From JBGSWL01 sp041752455 (lineage in GTDB: Bacteria > Pseudomonadota > Alphaproteobacteria > Rhizobiales > Rhizobiaceae), in the NCBI GenBank assembly GCA_041752455.1, contig JBGSWL010000032.1:24070-88069 (forward strand): a DNA stretch of 64,000 nt. The letters are read 5' to 3'. Positions 42,404-53,200 of the stretch are shown piece after piece (within the stretch, counting starts at the first letter, position 1; every line of letters begins with the position of its first letter). Position numbers and translations under genes: made by a program. Under the pieces are notes generated by a model. The model saw only the letters and a list, made by a program, of their open reading frames with translations. It did not search any database and had not been told where the DNA came from.

Positions 42404-43989
42404 GATGCGGCAACCCCGTGGTGTTTTTCGGGCTCGGCGCCGCCCATCAGAAGACCGAGATGCTCGCGCGTGACGGTCGCCGCATCGAGTGGCGCCGACA
42501 TCTCGCCATCATGCATGACGGCGATCCGGTCGCTGATCTCGAACAGCTCATCCAGATCTTGGCTGATCACCAATGCCGCAGCCCCGGCAGCGGTCGCATC
42601 GACCAAGGTCTGGCGAATGCGCGCCGCAGCGCCGGCATCGACACCCCAGGTCGGTTGGTTGACGACGAACACCGTCGGCTGGCGGTCGAATTCCCGGCCG
42701 AGGATCAGCTTTTGCAGGTTTCCGCCGGACAATGTCGAAGCATCCGGGTCTGCGCCGCTCTTGCGCACATCCATCGCCGAAACGATCCGCGCGAGCGCCC
42801 GTCCGAGCGCACCGGTGCGCACGATGCCGAACACCCCGCCAGACAGATAGGCCGAGGCATCGGATGCGTGGCGCGCCAGCAGCACGTTTTCCGACAGCGA
42901 CAGTGTGGAAACCGCAGCATGGCCGATCCGCTCTTCGGGCGCAAAGGCGGCGCCGAGCTTGCGGCGGCCATTGGGGCCGAGATGACCGGCAGGCTTGCCG
43001 CGAATGGTGATGATATCGGCATTGCCCTGCGTCTGCTCGCCGGACAGGGCCTCGAAGAGTTCCGACTGGCCATTACCCGCGACACCGGCAATGCCAAGCA
43101 CTTCGCCGGCCCGAAGCGACATGCGGATATCGCGCAGCGGCATCGAGAACGGCCCGAGCGGCGCCTGGCTGAGGCCTTCGACGCTGAACACCACCGGCTG
43201 CTCGCTGTCGGCGGGAGATGGCGTCCGCCGCACACCGGCAACTTCGGCCCCGACCATCATGGCCGCAAGGCTCGCCGCCGTCTCGCGCCGTGGATCACAG
43301 GCCCCGACAACGCGCCCGTGGCGCAGGATAGTCGCCTTGTCGCACATGCGGCGCACTTCATCGAGCCGGTGCGAAATGTAGAGGATCGATTTGCCCTCGC
43401 TCTTCAGCGTCTCCAGGGTTTCGAACAGTCGCTCGGCTTCCTGCGGCGTCAGAACCGACGTCGGCTCATCAAGAATGATCAGGCTGGGTTTCTGCAAAAG
43501 GCAGCGCACGATCTCGACCCGCTGGCGCTCGCCGACCGACAGGTCGCCAACCAAGGCTTCGGGATTGAGATGCAGGCCGTAGGCTGCTCCGAGGCGGCTT
43601 GCCTCTGCTGCTATGTCGGACAGGGCAAAACTTCCATCCAGCGAAAGCGCGATGTTTTCCGCAACCGTCAGCGAATCAAACAGCGAGAAGTGCTGGAACA
43701 CCATGCCAAGGCCCAGCTTTCGCGCCTCCGATGGCGAAGACGGGCGAACCGCCTTGCCATCAAAATGCATGCTGCCCGCGTCAGGCTGCAACGAGCCGAA
43801 CAGCATTTTTACGAAGGTGGACTTGCCCGCGCCATTCTCGCCAAGCAGCGCATGGATTTCGCCACGCCTGATGACGAGATCAACACCATCATTGGCTTTC
43901 AGCGGCCCGAACGACTTGGAAAAGCCGGAAACCTCGAGCAGGGGCAAACCCTTGCCTTGGTCTTGCGCGTGGGAAGCGGAAACAGTCAT
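42400..43989 (-). CDS. ABC transporter ATPase with two nucleotide-binding domains (NupO/YufO-like)
   Basis: The 529-residue protein has two ABC modules in tandem. The first has Walker A GENGAGKSTFVKML, signature LSVGERQRVEIVRCL and Walker B LIILDEPTSVL. The second has a degenerate Walker A region (GIAGVAGNGQSELFEAL) and the signature LSGGNLQKLILGREF. This layout is usual for the sugar/nucleoside (CUT2/BMP) branch. It is the first gene of the four-gene importer operon. Confidence 0.94.
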   Translation of the reverse strand: MTVSASHAQDQGKGLPLLEVSGFSKSFGPLKANDGVDLVIRRGEIHALLGENGAGKSTFVKMLFGSLQPDAGSMHFDGKAVRPSSPSEARKLGLGMVFQHFSLFDSLTVAENIALSLDGSFALSDIAAEASRLGAAYGLHLNPEALVGDLSVGERQRVEIVRCLLQKPSLIILDEPTSVLTPQEAERLFETLETLKSEGKSILYISHRLDEVRRMCDKATILRHGRVVGACDPRRETAASLAAMMVGAEVAGVRRTPSPADSEQPVVFSVEGLSQAPLGPFSMPLRDIRMSLRAGEVLGIAGVAGNGQSELFEALSGEQTQGNADIITIRGKPAGHLGPNGRRKLGAAFAPEERIGHAAVSTLSLSENVLLARHASDASAYLSGGVFGIVRTGALGRALARIVSAMDVRKSGADPDASTLSGGNLQKLILGREFDRQPTVFVVNQPTWGVDAGAAARIRQTLVDATAAGAAALVISQDLDELFEISDRIAVMHDGEMSAPLDAATVTREHLGLLMGGAEPEKHHGVAAS

Positions 43990-44182
43990 GAAACCGTGAC
44001 AATCTGTTGACGGGAAAGACTAGGCGCCCGGATCGCGCGTTTGCAACGCAATTCGGTGCGCGCCGGTGCATTCGTCCACAGACCCGGCGTGACGCGCCAC
44101 CCGGTAAGCCCGCTGCGGCAATCACGCGTCTGGACTTTGCGCGTGCGCGCAACACTATAGGCTGTCAGAAGAGGCAAATCCC

Positions 44183-45418
44183 ATGGACACAGACATTCTC
44201 GTATCGGGCGCCGGACCGACCGGCATGGCAGCAGCGCTTGAGGCTGCTGCAGCAGGATTCACTGTGACGCTGTCAGCACCGTCCGGCACGCATCTTGAAG
44301 ACGACGGCCGCACGACCGCCCTGATGCGGCCCGGCATCGACATGCTGGAAGCCTATGGCGCCTTTGAAGAGTGTCGCGAAGCTGCAGCGCCGCTGCGCAC
44401 GTTGCGGATCGTTGACGACACCGGTCGCCTGTTCCGCGCGCCGCCGGTGGCGTTTGAAGCCTCCGAGGCGGGCTACGAGGAGTTCGGCTTCAACATCCCG
44501 AACAAGGCGCTGAATGCCGCGCTCGCCAAGGCCGTTACCGAAACGCCTGCGATCACCGTGCATGACGCGATGGTATCAGCCATCGCCTATGATCCCGATC
44601 ATGTCACCGCAACGCTCTCGGACGGAACCCATGTGACCGCCCGCCTCGCCATCGGAGCCGATGGTGCCAATTCGTTGGTGCGTGAAGCGGCCGGGATCGG
44701 CACACGCCGGTGGGCCTATCCACAGACCGCCGTGGTCCTGGCATTCGATCACGAACGCCCGCACCATTCGATTTCGACCGAGTTTCACCGGCCGGAAGGC
44801 CCGTTCACGCAGGTTCCCCTGCCCGGCAACCGGTCAAGCCTTGTCTGGGTCCGCAAGCCTGATCTTGCCGACGAGGTGATGGCCTGGGACGAAGACCGGC
44901 TCTGCGCTGAAATCGAAAAGACCATGCATTCGATGCTCGGGCGCATCTCCAATCCGACCCGCCCGCAGGCTTGGCCGTTGTCGTCGCTGGTTGCCAACCG
45001 CTTCGGCGCCGACCGGGTGATCCTCGTTGGTCAGGCAGCCCATGTGTTCCCGCCGATCGGCGCACAGGGGCTGAACCTCGGCTTCCGCGATGTGGCCGAT
45101 CTCGGCGATTGTCTTGCCAAGGGGCGCGAGGACCCGGGCGCCCGCGCGGTGACCAACCGCTACGACCGGATCCGCCGGATCGACGTCTACACCCGCACTG
45201 GCGCCGTCGACGTGCTCAATCGCTCGCTTTTGTCGAACTTCCCCGGCCTGCAGATCGGCCGCGCGGCGGGGCTGAGCGTCCTGCGCAATCTGACGCCGCT
45301 CCGCGGGCTCATCATGCGCGAAGGGATCGAACCGGGCTCCGGTTTGAAATCGCTGATGCCGTCGCGACCGAAGTCCCCGTTCAGAACAGGTCAGGCGGAA
45401 GAAGCCCCGTTGTCATGA
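44183..45418 (+). CDS. FAD-dependent monooxygenase of the UbiH/UbiF/VisC family
   Basis: The 411-residue flavoprotein has the FAD dinucleotide fold VSGAGPTGMAAALEAAAAGF at the N-terminus, the GD motif IGADGANSLVREAAG near residue 155 and the second FAD site VGQAAHVFPPIGAQGLNLGF near 285. This is the pattern of ubiquinone-pathway hydroxylases. It is a single gene whose last 38 bases overlap the end of the convergent AEC transporter gene. UbiH, UbiF and UbiL cannot be told apart by eye, so I give no symbol. Confidence 0.9.
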   Translation: MDTDILVSGAGPTGMAAALEAAAAGFTVTLSAPSGTHLEDDGRTTALMRPGIDMLEAYGAFEECREAAAPLRTLRIVDDTGRLFRAPPVAFEASEAGYEEFGFNIPNKALNAALAKAVTETPAITVHDAMVSAIAYDPDHVTATLSDGTHVTARLAIGADGANSLVREAAGIGTRRWAYPQTAVVLAFDHERPHHSISTEFHRPEGPFTQVPLPGNRSSLVWVRKPDLADEVMAWDEDRLCAEIEKTMHSMLGRISNPTRPQAWPLSSLVANRFGADRVILVGQAAHVFPPIGAQGLNLGFRDVADLGDCLAKGREDPGARAVTNRYDRIRRIDVYTRTGAVDVLNRSLLSNFPGLQIGRAAGLSVLRNLTPLRGLIMREGIEPGSGLKSLMPSRPKSPFRTGQAEEAPLS

Positions 45419-46346
45419 GGTATAGGATGGTGGTTACCGAAGCGACAGACGTGACCGTGGTCAGCAGCACCATCGCAGACGCCCGCTCGACCCAGACATG
45501 GTATTGCTGGGCGATGACGAACACGTTGGTCGCCGTCGGAAGCGCCGCCAGCAGAACCGCCGAATAGACCCAGACCGGCGGAAAATCTCCGATCCACGAC
45601 ACCAGCACATAGGCAAGCGCCGGTTGCAGCGCGAGTTTGATCGGTATGATGAAACCGGCTTCGGCCGGCATCCGCTTGAGTGGGCGCAGCGCCAGTGTCA
45701 CGCCCATGGCAAAAAGCGCGCAGGCAGCCGCCGCATTCGCCAGATAGTTGATCAGGGTTTGCGCCGGCGCGGGCGGGCGAAATTCGACGACCGCTGCCAG
45801 AATGCCGATGATGGTCGCCAGAATGAACGGGTGCAGCAGGATGCGCCGCACCACACCGATGATCAGAAGGTGGACCGGCGGACGGTGGTCGCCGTCGGAC
45901 GCCAGCGCCATCATCAGCGGCGCCATGACGAAATGCAGCGTGTTGTCGAAGCAGAACACCAGCGCCACCGGCACCACGGCGGCATCGCCGAAGGCGAGCA
46001 GTGCCAGCCCCGGCCCCATGTAGCCGATATTGCCGTAGGCAGCGGCCAGACCCATCACCGTGCTTTCCGGAATGCGCCCGCCGGTGCGCAAAATGCCGAT
46101 CACGAACATCAGTGCGAAGATGATGTAGGTGGACAGCGTTGTGGCGACGATGAACCGCCACTGCGTCAGTTCCTCGACCGGCGTGCGCGACAACAGGTTG
46201 AAGAACAGCGCCGGCAACGCGACATAGATGATGAAGGTGTTCATCCAGCCAAGTGCTTCGATCGGCTGGCGTGTCAGCCTTGCGGTGACAAAGCCCAGCG
46301 CAATCAACCCGAAAAATGGCAGGACAAGACCGATGACACTGGCCAT
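45381..46346 (-). CDS. AEC (auxin efflux carrier) family transporter
   Basis: The 321-residue membrane protein has about ten helices in two halves, beginning VIGLVLPFFGLIALGFVTAR. Motifs AYGNIGYMGPGLALLAFGDA and LPTATNVFVIAQQYHVWVER mark the AEC family, whose bacterial members export small organic acids such as malate or malonate. The gene stands alone and its substrate is unknown. It is convergent with the ubiH-like gene. Confidence 0.9.
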   Translation of the reverse strand: MASVIGLVLPFFGLIALGFVTARLTRQPIEALGWMNTFIIYVALPALFFNLLSRTPVEELTQWRFIVATTLSTYIIFALMFVIGILRTGGRIPESTVMGLAAAYGNIGYMGPGLALLAFGDAAVVPVALVFCFDNTLHFVMAPLMMALASDGDHRPPVHLLIIGVVRRILLHPFILATIIGILAAVVEFRPPAPAQTLINYLANAAAACALFAMGVTLALRPLKRMPAEAGFIIPIKLALQPALAYVLVSWIGDFPPVWVYSAVLLAALPTATNVFVIAQQYHVWVERASAMVLLTTVTSVASVTTILYLMTTGLLPPDLF

Positions 46347-46453
46347 GGGAGGTTGGATGACCTTTTCGCTTGGACGCGTCTGACCGGGTTAGGACGCACG
46401 GGCCAGCCATGCAAGGGCTTGAAAAGCGTGAAGTGTCCGCTCAATTGTGTGGC

Positions 46454-46801
46454 ATGAGCCAGCAAACAAAAATCATGCGGTCTGCCCGCTACGGTATCGG
46501 CGACATGGTCAAGCACCGGATCTTTCCGTTCCGGGGCGTGATCTTCGACATCGATCCGGAATTTGCCAACACCGAGGAATGGTATGAAGCGATCCCGGCC
46601 GAGATCAGGCCGCGCCGCGACCAGCCGTTCTATCACCTGCTCGCAGAAAATGCCGAGACCGAGTATGTGGCCTATGTGTCGGAGCAGAATCTTCTGCCGG
46701 ACGAGACCGGAAAGCCGCTCCGGCACCCGCAGGTCGGCGACATGTTCGACTGGAGCGAGGCTGCCGGTCGCTATCTGATGCGCAGCCAGATGGCGCACTG
46801 A
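46454..46801 (+). CDS. hspQ: Heat shock protein HspQ (YccV-type)
   Basis: The 115-residue protein carries the hemimethylated-DNA-binding/YccV domain: YGIGDMVKHRIFPFRGVIFD, WYEAIPAEIRPRRDQPFYHL, VAYVSEQNLLPDETGKPLRH and VGDMFD. In Enterobacteria HspQ acts in Lon-dependent proteolysis. The start at 46454 gives a seven-residue lead; an ATG at 46475 is also possible since neither has a clear ribosome-binding site. Confidence 0.92.
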   Translation: MSQQTKIMRSARYGIGDMVKHRIFPFRGVIFDIDPEFANTEEWYEAIPAEIRPRRDQPFYHLLAENAETEYVAYVSEQNLLPDETGKPLRHPQVGDMFDWSEAAGRYLMRSQMAH

Positions 46802-46810
46802 GCGCCATCA

Positions 46811-47497
46811 TCAGTTGAAGACGTCATCCTGCATCGGCAACAGCGCTTGCCGGGCTGCATGCGCCAATGATTCTGCCGGATGGGCTCCCATCACCGCCAA
46901 TCGCTGCCCGAAGATGAAACAGGGAACACCGGTCACGCCGATCTGGCCGGCACGGATGATTTCGGCTGAAACCGTGTCGCGGTCGCGTGCGGAAGCGAGC
47001 GCGTCCTTCAGGCCAGGCATGTCGACACCAGCCTCTTCGACTGCCGACGCGAGGATGTCATGATCGCCGATGTTTTCACCGCGCAGGAAATAGGCGCGGA
47101 AAATCTGCTCAACGACCGCGCTTTGCGCCACGTGGCCCTTTGCACCCGCCCACCGGATCACCCGATGAGCGTCCAGCGTGTTGGGTGACTTGGCGATCGC
47201 CTCAAACGCAAAATCGATCCCTTCGCCCAATCCCTCTTCTTCAACCCGCGCGTAGATGTTGCGCGCCGCCTCGGCGCCCCCGAACTTGTTTTCGAGGTAG
47301 GTCTTCCGATCGAGGCCCTCTGGCGGCAAGGACGGGTCCAACTGAAACGGTCGCCAGGTGATCGTGAACTCGACCTCGCCCGCGAGAAGCGCTGCGGCAG
47401 CCTCCAGCCGCCGCTTTCCGATGTAGCACCACGGGCACATGACATCCGAGATGACGTCGACCGCAAGAGTTTGCGAAGGCATCTGCAAGTCCGTCAT
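46811..47497 (-). CDS. DsbA-family oxidoreductase (FrnE-like)
   Basis: The 228-residue protein has the thioredoxin-like active site DVMCPWCYIGKRRLE near the N-terminus and the cis-proline region GVTGVPCFIFGQRLAVMGA near residue 190, as in FrnE/2-hydroxychromene isomerase-like DsbA proteins. There is no signal peptide, so it should be cytoplasmic. Its ATG overlaps the upstream peptide-binding protein stop (ATGA). An ATG at 47482 is an alternative. Confidence 0.9.
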   Translation of the reverse strand: MTDLQMPSQTLAVDVISDVMCPWCYIGKRRLEAAAALLAGEVEFTITWRPFQLDPSLPPEGLDRKTYLENKFGGAEAARNIYARVEEEGLGEGIDFAFEAIAKSPNTLDAHRVIRWAGAKGHVAQSAVVEQIFRAYFLRGENIGDHDILASAVEEAGVDMPGLKDALASARDRDTVSAEIIRAGQIGVTGVPCFIFGQRLAVMGAHPAESLAHAARQALLPMQDDVFN

Positions 47498-49329
47498 TTG
47501 GTCGACCACCAGACTGGCAGTTGGTAGCCGTAAAGCGGCGTCGGCCCGTCCGGATAGCGAATGTGGTCCCAGTGGGCGACCCAACTTTCGCGTTGGTGAT
47601 ACAACGGAATCGCGTAGTGGCCGGACATCAGGATCCGGTCGAGCGCCCGCACAGCTGCCGCCAGATCTTCGCGGGTCCGTGCGTTGACGATGGTCTCGAT
47701 CATCGCGTCGACAGCCGGGCTCTTCACGCCTGCGAGATTGAAGGTTCCTTCCGGGTCTGCTGATTCCGTGCCCCAGCGTCCGACCTGTTCCGCCCCCGGC
47801 GACAACGAAGCCGAAAGGCTGGAAGCGGTCATGTCATAGTCCCATGTCTGGCGACGCTTCTGGAACTGCGCGTCATCGACCCCGCGAATCGCCACCGCGA
47901 TACCGATCGCTTCGCCGCTGCGCTGCAAGGCCAACGCCATGCGCTCGATTTCGTTTTGCGTCGCGCCGACAACGGTTCCGATCAGCACTTCGAAGGACAG
48001 TTGAACGCCATCCTTGACCATCAAACCGCCTTCGATCGCATATCCGGCTTCCGCCAGCTTTGCCACCGCCGCGCGCAGGACATTGCGGTCACGGCCCGAA
48101 CCATCGGTGACCGGCGGCGCCCAAGTCCCGTCCAGCACCGCCGGAGAGACCACATCGGGATAGGCTGCAAGCAGAGCGGTTTCGGCGGCATCGGCCGGAC
48201 GCCCCAGCGCGGAGAGTTCGCTCGAGTTTTGCCAGAACGATGCCGTCCGGCGGTAGCGGCCCGAATAGAGGTTCGTGTTGACCCATTCGAAATCGAACAG
48301 CATCGCGACCGCCTCGCGCACCCGCACATCGGCAAATACCGGCCGGCGGGTGTTGAAGAAGAAACCGAGATAGTCATCCGGCTTGTCGGAGACAAAACTC
48401 GCCTGCTTCACCCGGCCTTCGGCGGCGGCCGGAAAATCGTAGGCCGTCTCCCACTTGACCGGATCGCTCTCGGCAAAGATGTCGAAAACACCCTTCTTGA
48501 AGGCTTCAAAGCGCGCCGTTCCATCGCGGAAATACTCGACCGTGACCGTGTCATGGTTGGCAAATCCGACCATGGACGGCTTTTTGGCGCCCCAGTAGTC
48601 CGGGTTGCGTTTGTAGACGATCCGCGTGCCCGGCTCGACCTTTTCGACCCTGTAGGGACCGGAACCGACCGGGATATCCAGCGTCGACTGGTCGAAGGTT
48701 TCAGCGTTCGTGGCATGCTTCGGCAGGATCGGCGTCAGCGCGATGATCAGCGGATACTCGCGGTTCGAGGTGTCATTGAAGGTGAACTTCACCGTCCGCT
48801 CACCGGTCTTTTCGATCGCCGCAATCCGGCTCATCCGGCTCGAAAAGGGTGGCCGGCCTTTCTCGGCGAAAAGTTCGTAGGTAAAGATCACGTCTTCCGG
48901 CGTGACCGGCTGGCCGTCAGACCAGCGCGCCTCGGGATCGAGCGTGAACTCGATCCAGGTGCGCTCCTCGTTCCATTCGGCGGTTTGCGCCAGAAGGCCG
49001 TAAAGCGTGAACGGCTCGTCGCGCGACCGCTGCATCAACGGCTCGAAAACCAGATTGCCGAACTCCGGATCGACGATGCCGCGCGCAGTCGTGCGCATGC
49101 TTTTCAGGACAAACGGGTTGAGGCTGTCGAATGTGCCCACGACCCCGTACGTCACTGAGCCGCCCTTGGGCGCATCGGGATTTGCATAGGGAAAGTGGGT
49201 GAAATCGGCTGGCAGCGCAGGCTCGCCATGCATCGCAAGGCCATGCAAGGGCTCGGCTTGGGCCTGCAAAGGGCTGATGGCGGCTGCAAGAATGCCGAAA
49301 AGAACCGCCGCAAGGATCTTCACGTTCAT
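47494..49329 (-). CDS. Peptide ABC transporter substrate-binding protein (YejA-like, SBP family 5)
   Basis: The 611-residue protein has a signal peptide (MNVKILAAVLFGILAAAISP, cleavage after AQA). Family-5 patterns follow: FPYANPDAPKGGSVTYGVVG and YKRNPDYWGAKKPSMVGFAN. The start of the mature protein (LHGLAMHGEPALPADFTHFP) matches YejA-type proteins that bind oligopeptides or microcin C-like compounds. The ATG at 49329 has GGAG eight bases upstream. No permease gene is adjacent, so the rest of the importer must be elsewhere. It is coupled to the FrnE-like gene. Confidence 0.9.
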   Translation of the reverse strand: MNVKILAAVLFGILAAAISPLQAQAEPLHGLAMHGEPALPADFTHFPYANPDAPKGGSVTYGVVGTFDSLNPFVLKSMRTTARGIVDPEFGNLVFEPLMQRSRDEPFTLYGLLAQTAEWNEERTWIEFTLDPEARWSDGQPVTPEDVIFTYELFAEKGRPPFSSRMSRIAAIEKTGERTVKFTFNDTSNREYPLIIALTPILPKHATNAETFDQSTLDIPVGSGPYRVEKVEPGTRIVYKRNPDYWGAKKPSMVGFANHDTVTVEYFRDGTARFEAFKKGVFDIFAESDPVKWETAYDFPAAAEGRVKQASFVSDKPDDYLGFFFNTRRPVFADVRVREAVAMLFDFEWVNTNLYSGRYRRTASFWQNSSELSALGRPADAAETALLAAYPDVVSPAVLDGTWAPPVTDGSGRDRNVLRAAVAKLAEAGYAIEGGLMVKDGVQLSFEVLIGTVVGATQNEIERMALALQRSGEAIGIAVAIRGVDDAQFQKRRQTWDYDMTASSLSASLSPGAEQVGRWGTESADPEGTFNLAGVKSPAVDAMIETIVNARTREDLAAAVRALDRILMSGHYAIPLYHQRESWVAHWDHIRYPDGPTPLYGYQLPVWWSTK

Positions 49330-49566
49330 GGAAATGGCTCCGCTGTCATGATTCCGAGGGTTTGAGTTTGGCATAATCACGCCAAACACCCAATGGCACA
49401 GGACACAGCCGGTTGCAGGGTCTTTCAAGATGGGGCGTGACTGTGTATCAGGCGTCGCGGGGTCACGTCACGGTGCGGCCTCAATTGGGTTTCAGGGCTC
49501 TGCCGCGTGACAGGCCACGGCGGGAACCGCCTGCTCAGGCTTGATCGGACAAAGGACACGACTTTC

Positions 49567-50181
49567 ATGGCACTACAATCGACATTTCTGCGCACAGCCA
49601 TCGCCGCCGCCCTCATGGCAGGCGCAATGAACCATGCCAGCGCACAAACTGCCCCGGAAATTCCTGCGGGCTGGTTCAAGGTCTGCACCAAGCAGGCCGA
49701 CAACGACATCTGCAATGTGCAGAACGTGCGCACCGCAGCGACCGGCCAGCTCTTGACGGCTGTCAACCTTATCCAGATCACCGGCAAGCAGAATCGCGCG
49801 CTCTTTCAGGTCGCCGTTCCTTCAGGCCGCATCATCCCGGCAGGCGTCGGCCTGCAGATCGATGGCGGCCAGGCCCAGAAGCTGAACTACTCGATCTGCC
49901 TGCCCGACCGTTGCATCGCCGAAGCGCCGCTGACGCAGGAACTCGTCGCCGCCTTGAAGCGCGGCGGCAGTCTGACCATGACAACCGTCAATTTCCAGAG
50001 CCAGCCGAACCCGATCGAAGTGTCGCTTGAAGGGTTTACCGCAGCTTTCGATGGCGAACCGCTGAAGCAGTCCGAACTGGAAACCCGCCAGAAGGAACTC
50101 CAGGCCGAAATCGAGAAGCGTCGCCAGGAATTCCAGGACAAGCTCAAGGCCGAACAGGAAAAGGCCGTCCAGGCCAACTGA
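49567..50181 (+). CDS. Invasion-associated locus B (IalB) family protein
   Basis: The 204-residue protein has a signal peptide ending HASAQ, then an IalB-type domain with GWFKVCTKQADNDICNVQNV and SICLPDRCIAEAPLTQELVA. The four cysteines probably form two disulfides. The last 40 residues or so are a charged coiled coil (LETRQKELQAEIEKRRQEFQ). The ATG at 49567 follows AAAGGA. IalB-family proteins are common envelope proteins of Hyphomicrobiales; the exact role here is unknown. A strong terminator follows. Confidence 0.9.
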   Translation: MALQSTFLRTAIAAALMAGAMNHASAQTAPEIPAGWFKVCTKQADNDICNVQNVRTAATGQLLTAVNLIQITGKQNRALFQVAVPSGRIIPAGVGLQIDGGQAQKLNYSICLPDRCIAEAPLTQELVAALKRGGSLTMTTVNFQSQPNPIEVSLEGFTAAFDGEPLKQSELETRQKELQAEIEKRRQEFQDKLKAEQEKAVQAN

Positions 50182-50211
50182 CAGGCTGCCTGCCTCTCTG
50201 AACATTCTTCA

Positions 50212-50239
50212 GCCGCCGGGCCTTGCCCGGCGGCTTTTT
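50212..50239 (+). terminator. Rho-independent terminator after the IalB-like gene
   Basis: Arms GCCGCCGGGC (50212-50221) and GCCCGGCGGC (50225-50234) make a ten-pair perfect stem with loop CTT, followed by five T. It ends against the convergent mfd stop codon. Confidence 0.93.
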
Positions 50240-53200
50240 CATGCGGCGTTGGCGCTGTTCGGCTTTGCGATCCTAGCAAGCTTGGTCATCAGCACAGCCG
50301 CACCGTTGAGGCGTTTTTCCGCCGTCGCCCAATCGCGCATGAAGACCACCGAATGGTCGGGTCTGATCTTGGCAAGCGAGCCCTGCTCGGAGATGAGTTG
50401 AACAAGACCGGCCGGTTCGGGGAAGCGCCGGTCACGGAACTGGACGACGGCCCCCTTCGGCCCGGCATCGAGCTTGTCGACATTGGCGGTCCGGCACAGC
50501 GCCTTGATATAGACGATCTTGAGCAGATGCTCGACTTCCGGCGGCATCGGACCGAACCGGTCAACCAGTTCAGCGCCGAAGCTGTCGATCTCGGCAATGT
50601 CGGCAAATGAGCCAAGCCGACGGTAAAGCGCCAGGCGCAGCGACAGGTCTGCGACATAGGTTTCGGGGATCATCACCGGCGTACCTATGGTGATCTGCGG
50701 CGACCACTCGCCGCGATCCGCATTGTCTTCGCCCTTGAGTTCGGCCACCGCCTCTTCCAGCATCTGCTGATAGAGCTCGAAGCCGACTTCCTTGATGTGG
50801 CCCGACTGCTCTTCGCCAAGCAGATTGCCGGCACCACGGATATCGAGGTCATGGCTGGCCAGCTGGAAGCCCGCGCCCAGCGTATCGAGGGATTGCAGCA
50901 CCTTGAGCCGCCGTTCCGCAGTCGGCGTGATCGGCTTGTTGGCCGGCAGCGTGAACAGACCGTAGGCGCGCACCTTGGACCGGCCGACACGGCCGCGCAG
51001 CTGATACAGCTGGGCAAGGCCGAACATGTCGGCGCGGTGCACGATCAGCGTGTTGGCAGTCGGGATATCGAGGCCGCTTTCGACAATCGTCGTCGACAGC
51101 AACACATCATAGCGGCCGTCATAGAAGGCATTCATGATGTCTTCCAGATCGGTCGGCGCCATCTGGCCGTGCGCGACGGCAACCTTCAGTTCCGGCACTT
51201 GGTCGTCGAGAAACGCCTTGACGTCCGCAAGATCGGATATGCGCGGCACCACATAGAAACTCTGCCCGCCACGATACCGCTCGCGCAGCAGCGTCTCGCG
51301 AATGATCAGCGAATCGAACGGCGAGATGAACGTGCGCACCGCCAGCCGGTCAACCGGCGGCGTGGTGATCAGCGACAGTTCGCGAACCCCCGTCAGCGCC
51401 AACTGCAACGTGCGCGGGATCGGCGTTGCCGAAAGCGTCAGCACATGGATGTCGGATTTCAGGTCCTTCAGCTTTTCCTTGTGCTTGACGCCGAAGTGCT
51501 GCTCTTCATCGACGATCAGAAGCCCGAGATTGCGGAAGGTCACGCCCTGCCCCAGCAGCGCATGGGTGCCGACAACGATGTCGATTGTGCCATCGGCTGC
51601 GCCCTTCTTGGCCTCGGCCAGAGCCTTTGGTCCCGCCAGGCGCGACGCATGCGCCACCTGCAGCGGCAGGCCGGAGAAGCGTTCGGAGAACGAACGGAAA
51701 TGCTGGCGCGCTAGTAACGTCGTTGGAACGACAACGGCCACCTGCAGACCATTCATCGCCGCAAGGAAGGCCGCGCGCAGCGCAACTTCGGTCTTGCCGA
51801 AGCCGACGTCGCCGCAGATCAACCGGTCCATCGGGCGCCCGGTTGCCATGTCGTCAAACACCGCCTCGATCGACGACAGCTGGTCCTCGGTCTCCTCATA
51901 GGGGAAGCGGGCGGCAAACTCGCCGTAGATGCCCTCAGGCGGCAACAGAACCGGCGCGGTTCGGGTGTTGCGCTCGGCGGCGATGCGGATGAGATCGCCC
52001 GCCATGTCGAGCAGCCGCTTCTTCAGCTTGGCCTTGCGCGCCTGCCATGCGCCGCCGCCCAGACGGTCGAGTTGCACCTCCGCCCCGTCCGAGCCGAATC
52101 GCGTCAGCAACTCGATGTTTTCGACCGGCAGGAACAACCGCGATTCGCCCGCGTAGAGGATTTCGAGGCAATCATGCGGTGCGCCCGCCGCTTCGATCGT
52201 TCGCAGGCCGACGAAACGCCCGATGCCGTGGTCCACATGCACGACGACGTCATCGACATTCAGCGTTGCAATGTCGGAGATGAAATCGGACGCCTTGCGG
52301 CGCTTGCGATGGCGCACCAAGCGGTCGCCGAGAATGTCCTGCTCGCCGAACACATGGGTGCCAGCCCATTCAAACCCGTGTTCTACGTTCAGGATCACCG
52401 GCGCGATCAGGTTTTGTGGCACGCGGGTGAGATCGTCGAGCGACGGCACGGTCCCGGCAAATCCGCCAAGGCCATGCTCTTCGAGGATCTGGACGAGACG
52501 GCCAAGCGAGCCTTCGGTCCAGCCGGACAGCACGATCCGTTGACCCTTGGCGCGCAGGCTGGCGATGTGCTTGGTCGCCATCTCGAACACATTAACGTCG
52601 GGCGATGCGCGTTCGGTCGCAAAATTGCGCACAGGCCGCCCGCCGAGCGGGATCACCGCTTCGGCACCCTCCGGCCGGTCGAACGGCGACAGCCGGACGG
52701 GCGAAACGGCGGAAAGCGCCGCGTCAAATCCTGCCCGGTCCAGATAAAGCATGGTCGGAGGCACCGGCTTGTAGGGCGCCGAATCGGAAGCCGATTTGCC
52801 CTGCATCTGGTCGAGGCGCGCCCGATAATACTCCTCGACCTGCGCAATGCGCTCGCCGACCGCATCGCTGACCATGTTGTCGAGCACGAAGCGGGCATCA
52901 GAAAGCGCAGAGAAGATCGTGACAAGGCCGTCGTCGAACATCGGCAGCCAATGTTCCATGCCGGAAAACCGGTTCTGCGCGACAATCGAAGCATAAAGCG
53001 GATCATCGCGCGACGGCGCACCGAATGCTTCGATGTAGCGCGTGCGGAACCGCGCGACCGTCTCGGCGTCTAGCGTCACTTCGCTCATCGGCCGAAGCAC
53101 GAAGGCCGGAGCGTTTGTGGTTGTGCGTTGGCTGGCCGGGTCGAACCCGCGCAGGGACTCTACTGTGTCGCCGAAAAAGTCGAGGCGCACCGGTTCATCC

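Noticed and set aside
42418..44010. Plus-strand open frame of 530 codons opposite the BMP-type ATPase gene
   Set aside because: The minus strand encodes a complete two-domain ATPase; the plus frame is a composition shadow.
49394..49410. TGGCACAGGACACAG in the gap between the YejA-like and IalB-like genes as a sigma54 site
   Set aside because: The -12 position reads AG instead of GC.
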